DNA from: Desulfosporosinus sp. HMP52
GTDB lineage: Bacteria; Bacillota; Desulfitobacteriia; Desulfitobacteriales; Desulfitobacteriaceae
Assembly (NCBI RefSeq): GCF_000765145.1
Contig: NZ_JMGA01000045.1
Location: forward strand, 1-51,437
Direction of reading: 5' to 3'
Length of the DNA stretch: 51,437 nt
Below the pieces are notes generated by a model that was not told where the DNA came from, ran no database searches, and saw only the letters and a program-made list of their open reading frames with translations. The position numbers were made by a program, and so were the translations under genes. Positions 1-12,979 of the stretch are shown in pieces; the first letter of the stretch is position 1; each line of letters begins with the position of its first letter.

Positions 1-33
1 TGCTGTTCCCGATCTTTTTTTACATACATTGAT

Positions 34-88
34 AAAAAACACCCCTATCCTCTAGTATAATTATACCATTTGGACAAGGGTGTTTCCT
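34..88 (-). terminator. Intrinsic terminator of the atp operon
   Basis: On the minus strand the arms AAACACCC and GGGTGTTT (plus 78-85 and 37-44) close a hairpin that runs into a T-run (A-run at 34-39 on plus). The loop is long and partly complementary. It lies downstream of atpC, the last gene of the operon, so it probably ends that transcript. Confidence 0.6.
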
Positions 89-106
89 CTATTGTCTACA
101 AGCTGA

Positions 107-124
107 GCCCTCAATACTGAGGGC
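107..124. other. Short perfect hairpin downstream of atpC
   Basis: GCCCTCA and TGAGGGC form a 7-bp stem with a 4-nt loop, 30 bases past the atpC stop codon. There is no clear T-run on either side, so it may be a 3'-end stability element ahead of the terminator at 34-88. Confidence 0.4.
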
Positions 125-153
125 CTTTCACCATTACAGAATAAATACAAGAG

Positions 154-561
154 CTATTTTTTGTCGCCATAGGCACTGATCCGTGCAGCAGCTCTGCGTA
201 GAGCTAACTCAGCGCGTCGAAGATCAATCTCGTTTGTGCGAGCTGATAAGCGTTTTAATGCCCGTTCTTTTGCTTCCATTGCACGCTTAACATCGATTTG
301 TCCACCAAGTTCTGCTGTGTCTGCCAGAACAATGGCTGAATTATCAACAACTTCGACAAAACCACCGGCAATAGCTGCTTGTTTAACCGAACCATTTAGA
401 GTGTAACGTATAACGCCTATATCCAGGCCAGCAATTAATGGTGCGTGATTTGGTAATATACCTAACTCACCCATTGCGCCGGGAAAAACAACAAACTCAA
501 CATTTTCTTTCAATAAGTCCCCTTCTGGAGAGACAATGCGTAGAGAGAATGTTCCTGCCAT
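154..561 (-). CDS. atpC: F1 ATP synthase epsilon subunit
   Basis: Epsilon subunit of the F1 central stalk, 135 residues, the usual length. The N-terminal beta-sandwich (about residues 4-85) has the family signature around the PGAMGELGILPNHAPL stretch. The C-terminal part (about 88-132) is a basic helical hairpin with many Arg and Ala, typical of the ATPase-inhibitory domain. It is the last gene of the operon, 3 nt after atpD, and acts at the cytoplasmic face of the membrane. Confidence 0.97.
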   Translation of the reverse strand: MAGTFSLRIVSPEGDLLKENVEFVVFPGAMGELGILPNHAPLIAGLDIGVIRYTLNGSVKQAAIAGGFVEVVDNSAIVLADTAELGGQIDVKRAMEAKERALKRLSARTNEIDLRRAELALRRAAARISAYGDKK

Positions 562-564
562 GGC

Positions 565-1977
<1,413 letters not shown>

Positions 1978-1999
1978 TTATTGGGTATTTCCGGCAGCT

Positions 2000-2854
2000 T
2001 TAATCTAAGGCAGCTGCTCCCCCGACAATTTCAGATATTTCCTTAGTAATCGCCGCTTGTCGGGCTCTGTTCATGGCCAGCGACAATCGATCAATCATAT
2101 CCTTAGCATTATCCGTTGCTGAGCTCATAGCTGACATCCTGGCCCCTTGCTCACTTGCTTTTCCTTCAAGTATTGAGCGATAGACCTGTGTCTCAACATA
2201 CTTTGGCAACAGACTTGCGAGGATCTCATCAGGCGACGGTTCAAAAATATATTGTTTACTTTGTTTACCTTCAGGCTTTTCGATGGGAAGTAGTTTGATC
2301 TGCGTAGGTCTAGAGTTAATTGCGCTTACGAATTCGGTATACATGAGATAAACCTCATCCGCTTCGCCCTGCTCATAAATTCTCACTACTTCCTGAGCTA
2401 TTTCTTTCGCTTGACTATAACTTGGTTCATCTCCAAGTGCTACAAACTCAGCCAAAAACTCAATTTTTCCGCGTCGGAAGAAATCCCGACCCTTGCGGCC
2501 CACCGTTACCAGCTTAACGTCTTGCGGCGTTTCGGCAATCAAGGTAGCGGTCTTCCGAATGAGGTTCGCATTGTACCCCCCGCAAAGACCACGGTCTGAC
2601 GTAATTAACACATAAACCACCTTTTGAACAGGCCGCTTAACTAGAAGCGGGTGAACTGTATCTCCAGGAGCCTGTGCCAGTCGTTCCAGAACCCCTTGTA
2701 ATTGGTTGGCATATGGACGGGCTGCGCTTAGTTTTTGTTGGGCTTTTCTGAGTTTGGCCGCGGAAACCATTTTCATCGCTTTGGTGATCTGCTGCATATT
2801 GCGTACACTGCGGATCCGGCGACGAATATCGCGTACTCCTGCCACCTCATTCAC
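2000..2854 (-). CDS. atpG: F1 ATP synthase gamma subunit
   Basis: Gamma subunit, the rotating central shaft, 284 residues. The N-terminal helix has the conserved DIRRRIRSVRNMQQITKAMK segment, the middle has SDRGLCGGYN, and the C-terminal helix (about 240-280) has the conserved Met-Ser-Ala-Met-Ser-Ser-Ala-Thr-Asp-Asn-Ala pattern. It sits 15 nt after atpA and 37 nt before atpD, in standard operon order. Confidence 0.97.
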   Translation of the reverse strand: MNEVAGVRDIRRRIRSVRNMQQITKAMKMVSAAKLRKAQQKLSAARPYANQLQGVLERLAQAPGDTVHPLLVKRPVQKVVYVLITSDRGLCGGYNANLIRKTATLIAETPQDVKLVTVGRKGRDFFRRGKIEFLAEFVALGDEPSYSQAKEIAQEVVRIYEQGEADEVYLMYTEFVSAINSRPTQIKLLPIEKPEGKQSKQYIFEPSPDEILASLLPKYVETQVYRSILEGKASEQGARMSAMSSATDNAKDMIDRLSLAMNRARQAAITKEISEIVGGAAALD

Positions 2855-2869
2855 CTACTCCTTTTTAAT

Positions 2870-4945
<2,076 letters not shown>

Positions 4946-4949
<4 letters not shown>

Positions 4950-5443
4950 TGCATTTCTCCTACCTCTTGAATAAACTGCTCGATGAGTTTTCCTTGACCC
5001 TTAAGGTCAAGTTTTTGTTTAATAATTTTCTCTGCAACGGAAACTGAAAGATCTGCAACTTGTGCTTTAACATCGGAGATTGCCCGATCTCGTTCACGTG
5101 CGATATCAACAAGGGCAGATTTTTTAATCTTCTCAGATTCTTCATGTGCAGCAGCTAGAATCTCGGCTGAACGAGCTTCGCTTACCTTAGTAGCCTTAGC
5201 AATTACTTCTTGGGCTTCCTGGCGAGCTTTACGCATTTCTTCTTGGTATTCACGCTTTATTTTATCTGCCTGTTGGCGCTCGTCTTCAGCCTGCTTAAGC
5301 ATGGATTCAATATTAGTCCGCCGTTCTTCCATCATTTTCATTAGCGGTTTCCAAGCATATTTGCTGAGAAGCCAAACGAGCAACAGGAAAGATAAAACCG
5401 TAGCCGGTACAGTATAGTCAAATTGAATAGGATTCCCACCCAA
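4946..5443 (-). CDS. atpF: ATP synthase b subunit
   Basis: Peripheral-stalk b subunit, 165 residues. One N-terminal membrane segment (about residues 11-28) is followed by a long charged helix rich in Glu, Lys, Gln and Ala, as expected for the dimeric b coiled coil. It follows atpE after a 110-nt gap that holds two hairpins, and overlaps atpH by 4 nt. Confidence 0.96.
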
Positions 5444-5488
5444 TGGTCTACCCCCCTCTCGAGTCTAATTGACGTCGGGATGATTTTT

Positions 5489-5518
5489 TTCAAGGGAGAA
5501 CTTACGTTCCCCCTTGAA
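5489..5518 (-). other. Stable hairpin in the atpE-atpF spacer
   Basis: TTCAAGGGAGAAC (5489-5501) and GTTCCCCCTTGAA (5506-5518) pair around a 4-nt loop. In the minus-strand RNA all 13 positions pair, one as G-U, whereas the plus-strand RNA would have an A-C mismatch. This favours a role in the atp mRNA. In this orientation it is followed by an A-run rather than a T-run, so it is not a simple terminator. Confidence 0.6.
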
Positions 5519-5522
5519 TTAA

Positions 5523-5545
5523 GATGGGCTTACTCTCTGCCCATC
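5523..5545 (-). other. Second hairpin just after the atpE stop codon
   Basis: GATGGGC (5523-5529) and GCCCATC (5539-5545) form a perfect 7-bp stem with a 9-nt loop, 8 nt after the atpE stop codon in the transcript. With the hairpin at 5489-5518 it forms a tandem structured spacer. Confidence 0.5.
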
Positions 5546-5553
5546 ATACGAGC

Positions 5554-5829
<276 letters not shown>

Positions 5830-5887
5830 TCAGTGGTGGCGAGCATCACTGAAAACCAGCACAACAAGTGCTTGCACTAACAAGTGC

Positions 5888-6643
5888 TTAATGGGCGTCT
5901 GAGGTAACAGCCTGCGAAACATAAGCAGTTGTCAAAACCACAAACACGTAAGACTGGATAGCTCCAATAAAAATACTGAATGCTAACCAAATTGTTGTTG
6001 GTAAAATCCCCGGAAGAACCCAAATACCAGGTAACATTAAAATAACTCCCAATAGTATTTCGCCTGCAAAGATGTTTCCAAACAAACGAAAGGCTAGTGT
6101 CATTGGTTTAGCGAGTAAATCAATGGCGTGGATAATCACAAACACTGGATTTGGCTCAACAAAATGGTGGAAATAATGTGCCCCTTTATGCTTGATACCT
6201 AAAAAGACAACTAGAATAATCGTTAATAGAGCTAAGGAAAGAGTCGTGTTAATATCGGCCGTTGGTGACATCATTGACGGCCCACTGAAAATGTGACCTA
6301 ACTGGGCAAAATGAACGTCATGCAATAGATTAAACGTGAAGTTTGGGATAAGGCCAAGCATATTGGAAAAGAAAACAAACATGAACAACGTCACCAAATA
6401 GCTCAGCAATGGACGTCCCTTTTCATACTCCATGTTATCATTGATGATCCCACGGACGAAATCTATGATCCACTCTAAAACGTTTTGCATTTTACCAGGT
6501 TTTCCACTGGTTAAATTGCGTACTCCTGCGAAAACGAAAATCATAACAAGAGCCATCGAAATCCAGGTCATGATTAAGGTTTTACCATGAAATGTCATAC
6601 TCCCCAAATGCCACAATACTGTTTCATGCACTTCTTTTATCAC
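5888..6643 (-). CDS. atpB: ATP synthase a subunit (Fo proton channel)
   Basis: Membrane a subunit, about 250 residues, with five to six hydrophobic segments. The essential arginine lies in the conserved MTLAFRLFGNIFAGE region, and the C-terminal helix has the IGAIQSYVFVVLTTAYV pattern. The frame is open further upstream. A GTG at 6643 with GGAG six bases before it is chosen; GTG at 6631 or ATG at 6655 are alternatives. The 5' end overlaps the end of the atpI-like gene. Confidence 0.93.
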   Translation of the reverse strand: MIKEVHETVLWHLGSMTFHGKTLIMTWISMALVMIFVFAGVRNLTSGKPGKMQNVLEWIIDFVRGIINDNMEYEKGRPLLSYLVTLFMFVFFSNMLGLIPNFTFNLLHDVHFAQLGHIFSGPSMMSPTADINTTLSLALLTIILVVFLGIKHKGAHYFHHFVEPNPVFVIIHAIDLLAKPMTLAFRLFGNIFAGEILLGVILMLPGIWVLPGILPTTIWLAFSIFIGAIQSYVFVVLTTAYVSQAVTSDAH

Positions 6644-6995
6644 CCCTTTCTCCATAGTTTTTTTGCATTGCCACAATGATAAAGGATATTATCACCCCTG
6701 TAACAATCCCTAACGCTAAACTAAACAGCCAACCGGCTTGGAAACGAGCAATGAAAACGATAATCAGTGTGATCATTCCCAAGCGAGCAATTAGATTTCT
6801 ACGCATCCTTTTGATCGCTGACTGAATGTCCATTTCTGAACTTAGTAATACCTCTTTATAAAACCACAAAGTATAACCAAACCCTGCCCAATACCCCAGC
6901 AAGCTGCCAAAGAGAGCCTGTTTGCCGGTTAAGGCTATACTAAATAATATACAAGCAGTCCCACTTAATAATGCCATAAAGCTACTTCTTATCAT
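6624..6995 (-). CDS. atpI: ATP synthase I-like membrane protein
   Basis: Small hydrophobic protein with about four predicted membrane helices and an RxxRR basic loop in the middle (KRMRRNLIARLG). It matches AtpI-type proteins that lie ahead of atpB and are thought to help c-ring assembly. ATG at 6995 overlaps the atpZ stop region and has GGAG six bases upstream; a TTG at 7007 is an alternative. Position supports the call more than sequence does. Confidence 0.75.
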   Translation of the reverse strand: MIRSSFMALLSGTACILFSIALTGKQALFGSLLGYWAGFGYTLWFYKEVLLSSEMDIQSAIKRMRRNLIARLGMITLIIVFIARFQAGWLFSLALGIVTGVIISFIIVAMQKNYGERGDKRSA

Positions 6996-7218
6996 CGGAT
7001 GCTCCAAACTCTTTCAAAGTAATTACTAAATAGCTCCCTCCCAGTGCTAGTCCCACCAGCATACAACTGATTGTGAACAAGGGCTGCGTCATCCATCGAG
7101 CATCGAGGTATCTACCTAGGAAGTATCCTCCGCCAACTAATATAGCTAGGGAAGTTGATATGTTAGACCCGACTACTAAGGCCTTTTGCCAAGATTTTAA
7201 TTCCATAGCTTTATTCAT
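6982..7218 (-). CDS. atpZ: AtpZ/AtpI-family small membrane protein
   Basis: A 78-residue protein with two membrane helices (about 13-33 and 44-66) and the GGGYFLGRYLDARW pattern of AtpZ/AtpI proteins at the head of atp operons. Relatives are associated with c-ring assembly and have been proposed to help Mg2+ or Ca2+ entry. It is the first gene of the operon, and its end overlaps the next gene. ATG at 7218 is used; ATG at 7206 is also possible. Confidence 0.75.
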   Translation of the reverse strand: MNKAMELKSWQKALVVGSNISTSLAILVGGGYFLGRYLDARWMTQPLFTISCMLVGLALGGSYLVITLKEFGASDDKK

Positions 7219-7335
7219 TTCCTTATGTATTGATTTGTCATGTTATTATGCAACATTTCAACAAATCTTACGCTATGTAATATATTAACATACTTCGAGG
7301 GGACTTTGTGCTTTTTTTTACAGCATTGAAGAATT

Positions 7336-8469
7336 TTATGTCCACCCCAGCTTTTCTTCCACTATTTGGGCTATTCTTATGGCTGCCGTGCCATCTCCAT
7401 AGGGATTACTGGCCATTGTCATTTTATTATAAGCCTCTGGATTCCCTAAAAGATTCTTCAATTGTAAAAACACGTTTTCGTATTCCGTCCCTACCAAGGC
7501 CACAGTGCCTGCATCCACTGCCTCGGGGCGTTCCGTCGTATCTCGGACAACCAATACAGGCTTGCCCAAGGAGGGCGCCTCTTCCTGTATTCCCCCGGAA
7601 TCTGTCAAAATCAGATGGGCCCGTGCCATTAGATTGGCAAAGGGCTCATAGTCCATCGGTTCGATTAGGTTAACCCGCGGATGAGACCCCAAAACCTCAC
7701 TGACTACCGTTCTAACGACAGGGTTTTTATGAACGGGAAAAATTATGTAGGTATCCGGAAACTCCTCCAGGGTATCCCTTAAGGCCTGATATATTTGCCG
7801 CATGGGCTCACCTAGGTTTTCCCTGCGATGTGTGGTTACGAGAATCATTCTCGATCCTTGCCCTTTATTGATTATCTCCTGGATTTGACTGTCGAAAAAA
7901 CTGTATCCTGGGTTTACAGTAGCGAGCAAAGCATCTATTACCGTATTGCCGGTAATAAAGATCTTTTCAGATGGTATCCCTTCTCTTTCAAGATTCAGCT
8001 TTGCCGTATTTGTTGGAGCAAAGTGATAATCCGTTAAAACTCCTGCAAGTTTTCGGTTCATTTCTTCCGGAAAGGGAGAATATTTGTTTCCTGTTCGCAA
8101 TCCAGCTTCTACATGTCCAACTGGAATTTGAGCATAAAAAGCCGCCAAAGCAGCCACAAATGTTGTGGTTGTGTCCCCATGAACCAACACTAAGTCAGGT
8201 TGCTCGCTTTGGAAAACTTCTTTCAAGCCATTTAATACCCTAGTTGTAATATCAGTTAAAGTTTGACCCGGTTGCATAAGGTTCAGATCAAAATCAGGAT
8301 CGATTTTAAATAGCTTTAGTACCTGATCCAGCATCTCACGATGCTGAGCTGTTACTATAACTTGACAGTTAATAGAGTCCTTCTGACGAAGTGCTTGAAT
8401 CACAGGAGCCATTTTTATTGCCTCCGGACGTGTCCCAAACACAATCATAACTCTTTTTTGCTTATTCAC
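7336..8469 (-). CDS. wecB: UDP-N-acetylglucosamine 2-epimerase (non-hydrolysing)
   Basis: Converts UDP-GlcNAc to UDP-ManNAc for cell-surface polymer synthesis. The 377 residues have the family's GTRPEAIKMAPVI start, HVEAGLRTG, EEMNR, and a DSGGIQEEAPSLGKPVLV segment near residue 300. The start is GTG with AAAGGAG ahead of it. It lies between comEB and the atp operon, a position common in Firmicutes. Confidence 0.94.
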   Translation of the reverse strand: MNKQKRVMIVFGTRPEAIKMAPVIQALRQKDSINCQVIVTAQHREMLDQVLKLFKIDPDFDLNLMQPGQTLTDITTRVLNGLKEVFQSEQPDLVLVHGDTTTTFVAALAAFYAQIPVGHVEAGLRTGNKYSPFPEEMNRKLAGVLTDYHFAPTNTAKLNLEREGIPSEKIFITGNTVIDALLATVNPGYSFFDSQIQEIINKGQGSRMILVTTHRRENLGEPMRQIYQALRDTLEEFPDTYIIFPVHKNPVVRTVVSEVLGSHPRVNLIEPMDYEPFANLMARAHLILTDSGGIQEEAPSLGKPVLVVRDTTERPEAVDAGTVALVGTEYENVFLQLKNLLGNPEAYNKMTMASNPYGDGTAAIRIAQIVEEKLGWT

Positions 8470-8664
8470 TCGGATTACTCCTTTCGATGATTATCAATCG
8501 TTAATCCGATAGCTACTTGGGGATCTTCGTAAGGTTCAAATCACTTGCCGGCCAAACATTCATACTTTTGCTATAATATTATTAAATATCAGATTTTATA
8601 AATTTTCAGAAACTACAAGCTAAGAGTTGAATTCCAAGTTTACTCTGCTACAAAGACAATTCGG

Positions 8665-9132
8665 CTAAGAGATATCCTCTCCAAATTTAACCAGTTTCAA
8701 TCCTGCCTCATCAGCCATTTGGACAGCCAGCTTATCCGGGTAAGCATAGGTATAGACTACTCGAATTATTCCTGCATTGATCAACAATTTTGTACACAAG
8801 ACGCAAGGCTGATGAGTTGTGTATAGGTCTGCACCAGTAATAGCGACCCCATGCTTTGCTGCTTGAACTAAAGCATTTTGTTCTGCATGCACAGCACGGC
8901 AGATCTCATGGCGTTCCCCTGAGGGAACGCCTAAGCTCTGCCGTAAACAGCCAACCTCAGCACAATGCTGGAGCCCAGAAGGGCTCCCATTATATCCGGT
9001 ACTTAATATTTGTTTATCCTTTACCAGCACTGCCCCAACTTGACGACGCAAGCAAGTTGATCGTTCGGCGACTACTCGGGCCATTTGCATAAAATAGCTA
9101 TCCCAACTAGGACGTTTTCCTTGAATCATCAT
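8665..9132 (-). CDS. comEB: dCMP/cytidine deaminase family protein (ComEB-like)
   Basis: Zinc-dependent deaminase of 155 residues, probably deoxycytidylate deaminase (dCMP to dUMP). The catalytic His-Ala-Glu motif is at 82-84 and the paired zinc cysteines are at 110 and 113 (PCVLC). [12 protein letters not shown] is the substrate-binding stretch of the dCMP group. Its start overlaps the upp stop by 4 nt, so pyrimidine salvage genes are coupled here. Confidence 0.9.
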   Translation of the reverse strand: MMIQGKRPSWDSYFMQMARVVAERSTCLRRQVGAVLVKDKQILSTGYNGSPSGLQHCAEVGCLRQSLGVPSGERHEICRAVHAEQNALVQAAKHGVAITGADLYTTHQPCVLCTKLLINAGIIRVVYTYAYPDKLAVQMADEAGLKLVKFGEDIS

Positions 9133-9758
9133 TTTGTTCCAAACAACCTATCCCCTGCGTCTCCAAGACCGGGAACAATATAGCCATGGTCATTTAAGCG
9201 TTCATCAACTGCTGCAACAAAAATGTCTACATCATCATGGGCGCTTTGTACGGCGGCAATCCCCTCCGGGGCAGCAATTAGGCACATCAGTTTTATATTC
9301 TTCGCACCACGTTCTTTTAAAAATGTTATTGCCGCTGCAGCTGAGCCCCCTGTTGCCAGCATTGGATCAATAACTATAAGATCCCGCTCCGCGATATCTG
9401 GAGGCAGCTTGCAATAATATTCCACAGGCATTAGAGTTTCAGGATCTCTATAGAGTCCCACATGTCCCACTTTTGCAGCGGGAATTAAGCGGAGCATCCC
9501 ATCAACCATCCCTAAACCTGCTCGCAGAATGGGAACTAAGCCAACTTTGCGGCCGGCTATAACCTTGGACTTGGCTATTGCTACAGGTGTTTTTACTTCG
9601 ATCTCTTGAAGGGGAAAATCACGAGTTACCTCGTAGGCCATTAACATCGAGACTTCCTCGACTAGTGCCCTAAATTCCTTTGATCCTGTTTCCTCATCCC
9701 GGATCAGTGATAACTTATGTTGGATTAGAGGATGATCAAGTACTTGAAGCTTTGGCAT
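9129..9758 (-). CDS. upp: Uracil phosphoribosyltransferase
   Basis: Makes UMP from uracil and PRPP. The 209 residues are the family's standard length. The PRPP loop [12 protein letters not shown] is at about 129-140, and the C-terminal [18 protein letters not shown] is the uracil-binding signature. It follows glyA by 13 nt and overlaps the deaminase gene by 4 nt. Confidence 0.97.
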   Translation of the reverse strand: MPKLQVLDHPLIQHKLSLIRDEETGSKEFRALVEEVSMLMAYEVTRDFPLQEIEVKTPVAIAKSKVIAGRKVGLVPILRAGLGMVDGMLRLIPAAKVGHVGLYRDPETLMPVEYYCKLPPDIAERDLIVIDPMLATGGSAAAAITFLKERGAKNIKLMCLIAAPEGIAAVQSAHDDVDIFVAAVDERLNDHGYIVPGLGDAGDRLFGTK

Positions 9759-9771
9759 AAGTTTCAGTCTC

Positions 9772-11028
9772 CTAATCTAAATTAGTATATAAGGGAAATT
9801 CGGCGCACAATGAATTCACAATTTCCCGCGCCTGTGACAGTTTATCAGGTTCATGATGTGAGGTCAAGGCAAGATCAATCGCCTCAGCTATACGTTTCAT
9901 AGCCTCGGTATTCATGCCCCGGGTTGTAACTGCAGGGGTGCCAAGACGAATTCCGCTGGTTACAAAAGGACTTGCTGTATCAAAAGGAATTGTATTTTTG
10001 TTAACCGTAATACCCACTTCATGTAAGATATTTTCTGCTTCCTTGCCTGTTAATTGCTTAGTTGTTACATCAACCAGCATTACATGGTTGTCTGTTCCAC
10101 CTGAAACAAGGCGGAATCCACGATCCATGAGACCTTGTGCCAGAGCTTTTGCATTATCAACGATATTCTTCTGATAAGTTTTAAATTCGGGCTGAAGGGC
10201 TTCTCCAAAAGCAACCGCTTTGGCTGCAATGACATGCATTAATGGCCCGCCTTGGATTCCCGGAAAAATCGCTTTATCAATAGCTTGGGCATATTCAGCT
10301 TTACAGAGAATTAAGCCACCCCTGGGGCCCCTTAAAGTCTTATGGGTTGTGGAAGTAACAAAGTCCGCATAGGGGACTGGCGATGGGTGTAGTCCCGCTG
10401 CCACTAACCCGGCGAAATGTGCCATATCCACCATCAACAAAGCACCTGCTTCATCGGCAATTTCACGCATTTTTACAAAATCAATAATTCGAGGATAGGC
10501 GCTGGCTCCTGCGACAATCATCTTCGGATGATGCTCTTTGGCCAGCTGACGTATTTGATCATAATCAATGGTTTCAGTCTTTTCATCGACACCATAAGGG
10601 ACTACATTAAAATATACACCTGAAATATTTACCGGACTCCCATGTGTCAAGTGACCCCCATGGGATAAATTCATTCCTAGGATTGTATCCCCTGGCTTGA
10701 GAAAGGCAAAATACACTGCCATATTTGCTTGAGATCCTGAATGTGGCTGCACGTTAGCATGCTCCGCGCCAAAAATCTTCTTAACTCGCTCGCGAGCAAG
10801 ATCTTCCACAACATCTACATACTCACATCCGCCATAATACCGTTTTCCGGGATACCCTTCGGCATACTTGTTAGTCAAAGCTGACCCTTGGGCAGCCATC
10901 ACTGCTCGGCTGACAAAGTTTTCAGAGGCAATCAGTTCAATACTGTTGCTTTGACGCTTCTCTTCTTGTTCAATGGCTTTTGCAACTTCGGGGTCATTAT
11001 TTTTCACCCATTGATTAATATAGTCCAT
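9772..11028 (-). CDS. glyA: Serine hydroxymethyltransferase
   Basis: PLP enzyme that interconverts serine and glycine with tetrahydrofolate. It has 418 residues. The Schiff-base lysine is Lys230 in [13 protein letters not shown], and other family motifs include [10 protein letters not shown] and [15 protein letters not shown]. It lies between the ywlG-like gene and upp, as in B. subtilis. Confidence 0.97.
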   Translation of the reverse strand: MDYINQWVKNNDPEVAKAIEQEEKRQSNSIELIASENFVSRAVMAAQGSALTNKYAEGYPGKRYYGGCEYVDVVEDLARERVKKIFGAEHANVQPHSGSQANMAVYFAFLKPGDTILGMNLSHGGHLTHGSPVNISGVYFNVVPYGVDEKTETIDYDQIRQLAKEHHPKMIVAGASAYPRIIDFVKMREIADEAGALLMVDMAHFAGLVAAGLHPSPVPYADFVTSTTHKTLRGPRGGLILCKAEYAQAIDKAIFPGIQGGPLMHVIAAKAVAFGEALQPEFKTYQKNIVDNAKALAQGLMDRGFRLVSGGTDNHVMLVDVTTKQLTGKEAENILHEVGITVNKNTIPFDTASPFVTSGIRLGTPAVTTRGMNTEAMKRIAEAIDLALTSHHEPDKLSQAREIVNSLCAEFPLYTNLD

Positions 11029-11114
11029 CCTAGTTCACTCCTGTCAATATTTTTATGAAAGTGGGTTTGATTGACCCTACCCAATTCTCCTAATTATGCC
11101 GGTCTTTGAACCGT

Positions 11115-11681
11115 CTAGGCATACGCTGCCCTTGGACCACCAATAAGGCGTGGTCTTGTGCGCGCCATAGTTAAGTGGGCCTGACCCAGTTCTTTAACAT
11201 GTATACGTATTGGGATTACTACGGGCCTTAAGTGCATTCCGATAAATGTATCTCCCACATCTATCCCCGCATGCCCTTGAATTCGCTCTACCATAACAGG
11301 GGAAGAAAAGCCTTCCCAGGCTTTTACCGTCATAGCTCCTCCGGCGTTAAGCGCAGGAAGTACAGTTACTTCTTCCAATCTGTAATGTTCTACGCAAGCT
11401 CGTTCCAGTACCAGAGCGCGATTAATATGTTCGCAACCTTGAACTGCTAAAAAAACTCCCTGTTGCTTTGCTCGATCTAAGAGAGGAGGAAGTAACACTT
11501 CTGCGACTTCCAAACTGCTTCCCTGCCCAATATGGTGGCCTATAACTTCACTCGTACTGCACCCTAAGACAAGAATTTGTCGAGACTGTAAGCCAGCCTT
11601 TAGGAAGAAGGCATCCAGTACTTCATTCCATGTTTTAGCTATTTCCTGCAAGCTTTCTTTGATCTGTTTATCCTCAAGCAA
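11115..11681 (-). CDS. ywlG: TIGR01440/YwlG-family protein
   Basis: A 188-residue protein of the YwlG/DUF436 group, function not established. Visible features are GCSTSEVIGHHIGQGSS, which resembles a nucleotide-binding or thiolase-like turn, GCEHINRALVLE, and a C-terminal part with GDTFIGMHLRPV. It is conserved next to rpiB and glyA across Firmicutes, and the position supports the assignment. Confidence 0.88.
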   Translation of the reverse strand: MLEDKQIKESLQEIAKTWNEVLDAFFLKAGLQSRQILVLGCSTSEVIGHHIGQGSSLEVAEVLLPPLLDRAKQQGVFLAVQGCEHINRALVLERACVEHYRLEEVTVLPALNAGGAMTVKAWEGFSSPVMVERIQGHAGIDVGDTFIGMHLRPVVIPIRIHVKELGQAHLTMARTRPRLIGGPRAAYA

Positions 11682-11718
11682 GGCACTCCTCCTCCTTTCA
11701 AATTAAATTAGAGGGAGA

Positions 11719-12168
11719 CTAAACCATCTCGCCTCTTTCAATGTTAGAAATCAGATCTACTCTAAGGGCATGTCTTCCACCTGAAAACTCAGTTTTCAAG
11801 AAAATGTCCACAATATCCAGAGCAAGTCCCATCCCAATTACTCGAGCACCTAATGCTAAAACATTGGCATTATTATGTTCTCTGGCCATTCGGGCTGAAA
11901 AGGTCTCAGAGCAAAGGGCAGCACGGATTCCGGGTATTTTATTTGCGGCCATAGAAATTCCTAGTCCGGTGCCACAAACCACAATCCCTAAATCTGCTTC
12001 CCCTTTAATGATTGCACTTCCAACTGCAAAACCGTACTTTGGATAGTCTACGGAATCATTGGAATGGGTTCCGAAATCAAAAACTTCGATTTCCTGTGCT
12101 TGTAAATGCTTGCGAATAGCTTCTTTTAGTTCATATCCACCATGATCAGCACCCAGCGCAACTTTCAC
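11719..12168 (-). CDS. rpiB: Ribose-5-phosphate isomerase B
   Basis: RpiB/LacAB family sugar isomerase, 149 residues, acting in the pentose phosphate pathway. The active-site Cys65 lies in VCGTGLGISMAANK, and the phosphate-binding N-terminus reads ALGADHGGYELK. The start is GTG with GGGAGGA upstream. Neighbours match the B. subtilis ywlE-ywlF-ywlG cluster. Confidence 0.95.
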   Translation of the reverse strand: MKVALGADHGGYELKEAIRKHLQAQEIEVFDFGTHSNDSVDYPKYGFAVGSAIIKGEADLGIVVCGTGLGISMAANKIPGIRAALCSETFSARMAREHNNANVLALGARVIGMGLALDIVDIFLKTEFSGGRHALRVDLISNIERGEMV

Positions 12169-12390
12169 TCTTTAGTCCTCCCTCTTTAATTCACTACTTT
12201 ATTCTCTAGATAGTTTAAAAGTCCTGCAAAAACAGCTAAAGAAAACTTTGCCGGCCCAGTTTCCAGCGGGGCGGAGCCTTAGTTATGCTTTGCAAGTATA
12301 TAACATAAGTTGTAATTTCATTAGTGCTCCCGCACAACGGTCATGGGGGTCTAATGCGATAAACAAGTTTCACCGTTTTTCTGACTGCAA

Positions 12391-12412
12391 ATAAAGCGAC
12401 GTTTCACGCCGC
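12391..12412 (-). terminator. Probable terminator after ywlE
   Basis: On the minus strand GCGGCGT-GAA-ACGTCGC forms a 7-bp stem (one G-U) followed by TTTATTTG. It lies 45 nt after the ywlE stop codon, in a 288-nt gap (12169-12456) with no other gene or structure that I can support. Confidence 0.45.
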
Positions 12413-12456
12413 TAGTGTAGACATTTTTTCTACTTATTATGCCTATTTAGTGCTAA

Positions 12457-12897
12457 TTACCCAAGATTTACTTGGTTCTTTAAAACACTTAACAAATCTG
12501 TGATTTCCAATGCTGTCTGGCGATAGACTTCCAGCGGACCCATCCATGGATCGATTATATCCCGGTTTTCTCCTCCCCAGTTTCCCAAACGTCGGATTTT
12601 ATGAATACAACCAGGGAACCGACGCTTTAAGCCTTCTTCTTGAGCCAATGTCATAGGGATAACCCAATCCGCATCAGCCATTAGCTCCTCAGTTATTCTT
12701 CTCGCACGATGCTGAGAAAGATCTATTTTCCGTTCTTTAAGAATTTCTACCACATGAGGGCTAACCGGATCTCCGTCCCAGGCATCCATTCCAGCCGAAC
12801 TTACTTGAACCAAATTACCGAACATCGACCGGCCTATCCCTTCAGCCAGCGGACTACGGCAGGTATTTCCCGTACAAACAAATAAAAGTTTCAACAT
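12457..12897 (-). CDS. ywlE: Low-molecular-weight phosphatase (YwlE type)
   Basis: Low-molecular-weight tyrosine/arginine phosphatase fold, 146 residues. The P-loop C-X5-R is Cys8 to Arg14 (CTGNTCR), and the general acid Asp116 is in DPW. B. subtilis YwlE removes phosphate from arginine residues, and Thr12 in the loop matches the Thr used for that specificity. The frame is open upstream, but ATG at 12897 has GAGGTGAG and begins the family's usual N-terminus. Confidence 0.92.
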   Translation of the reverse strand: MLKLLFVCTGNTCRSPLAEGIGRSMFGNLVQVSSAGMDAWDGDPVSPHVVEILKERKIDLSQHRARRITEELMADADWVIPMTLAQEEGLKRRFPGCIHKIRRLGNWGGENRDIIDPWMGPLEVYRQTALEITDLLSVLKNQVNLG

Positions 12898-12979
12898 TAA
12901 ACTCACCTCGAATGAAGAAAAAAATGGGTTTACACCACAATACAAGCAGCAGTAATTGTCGAGTTCGGATCCAAATAGG

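Noticed and set aside
5863-5889. Direct repeat AACAAGTGCTT at the atpB stop codon
   Set aside because: Only two short copies 16 nt apart; too small to separate from chance.
7308-7673. 121-codon open frame on the plus strand over the wecB 3' end
   Set aside because: It is antisense to the clearly conserved wecB, has no ribosome site and a low-plausibility protein composition.
12169-12456. Possible riboswitch or ncRNA in the rpiB-ywlE gap
   Set aside because: Some GC-rich blocks occur, but no conserved motif or nested pairing was found apart from the ywlE terminator hairpin.
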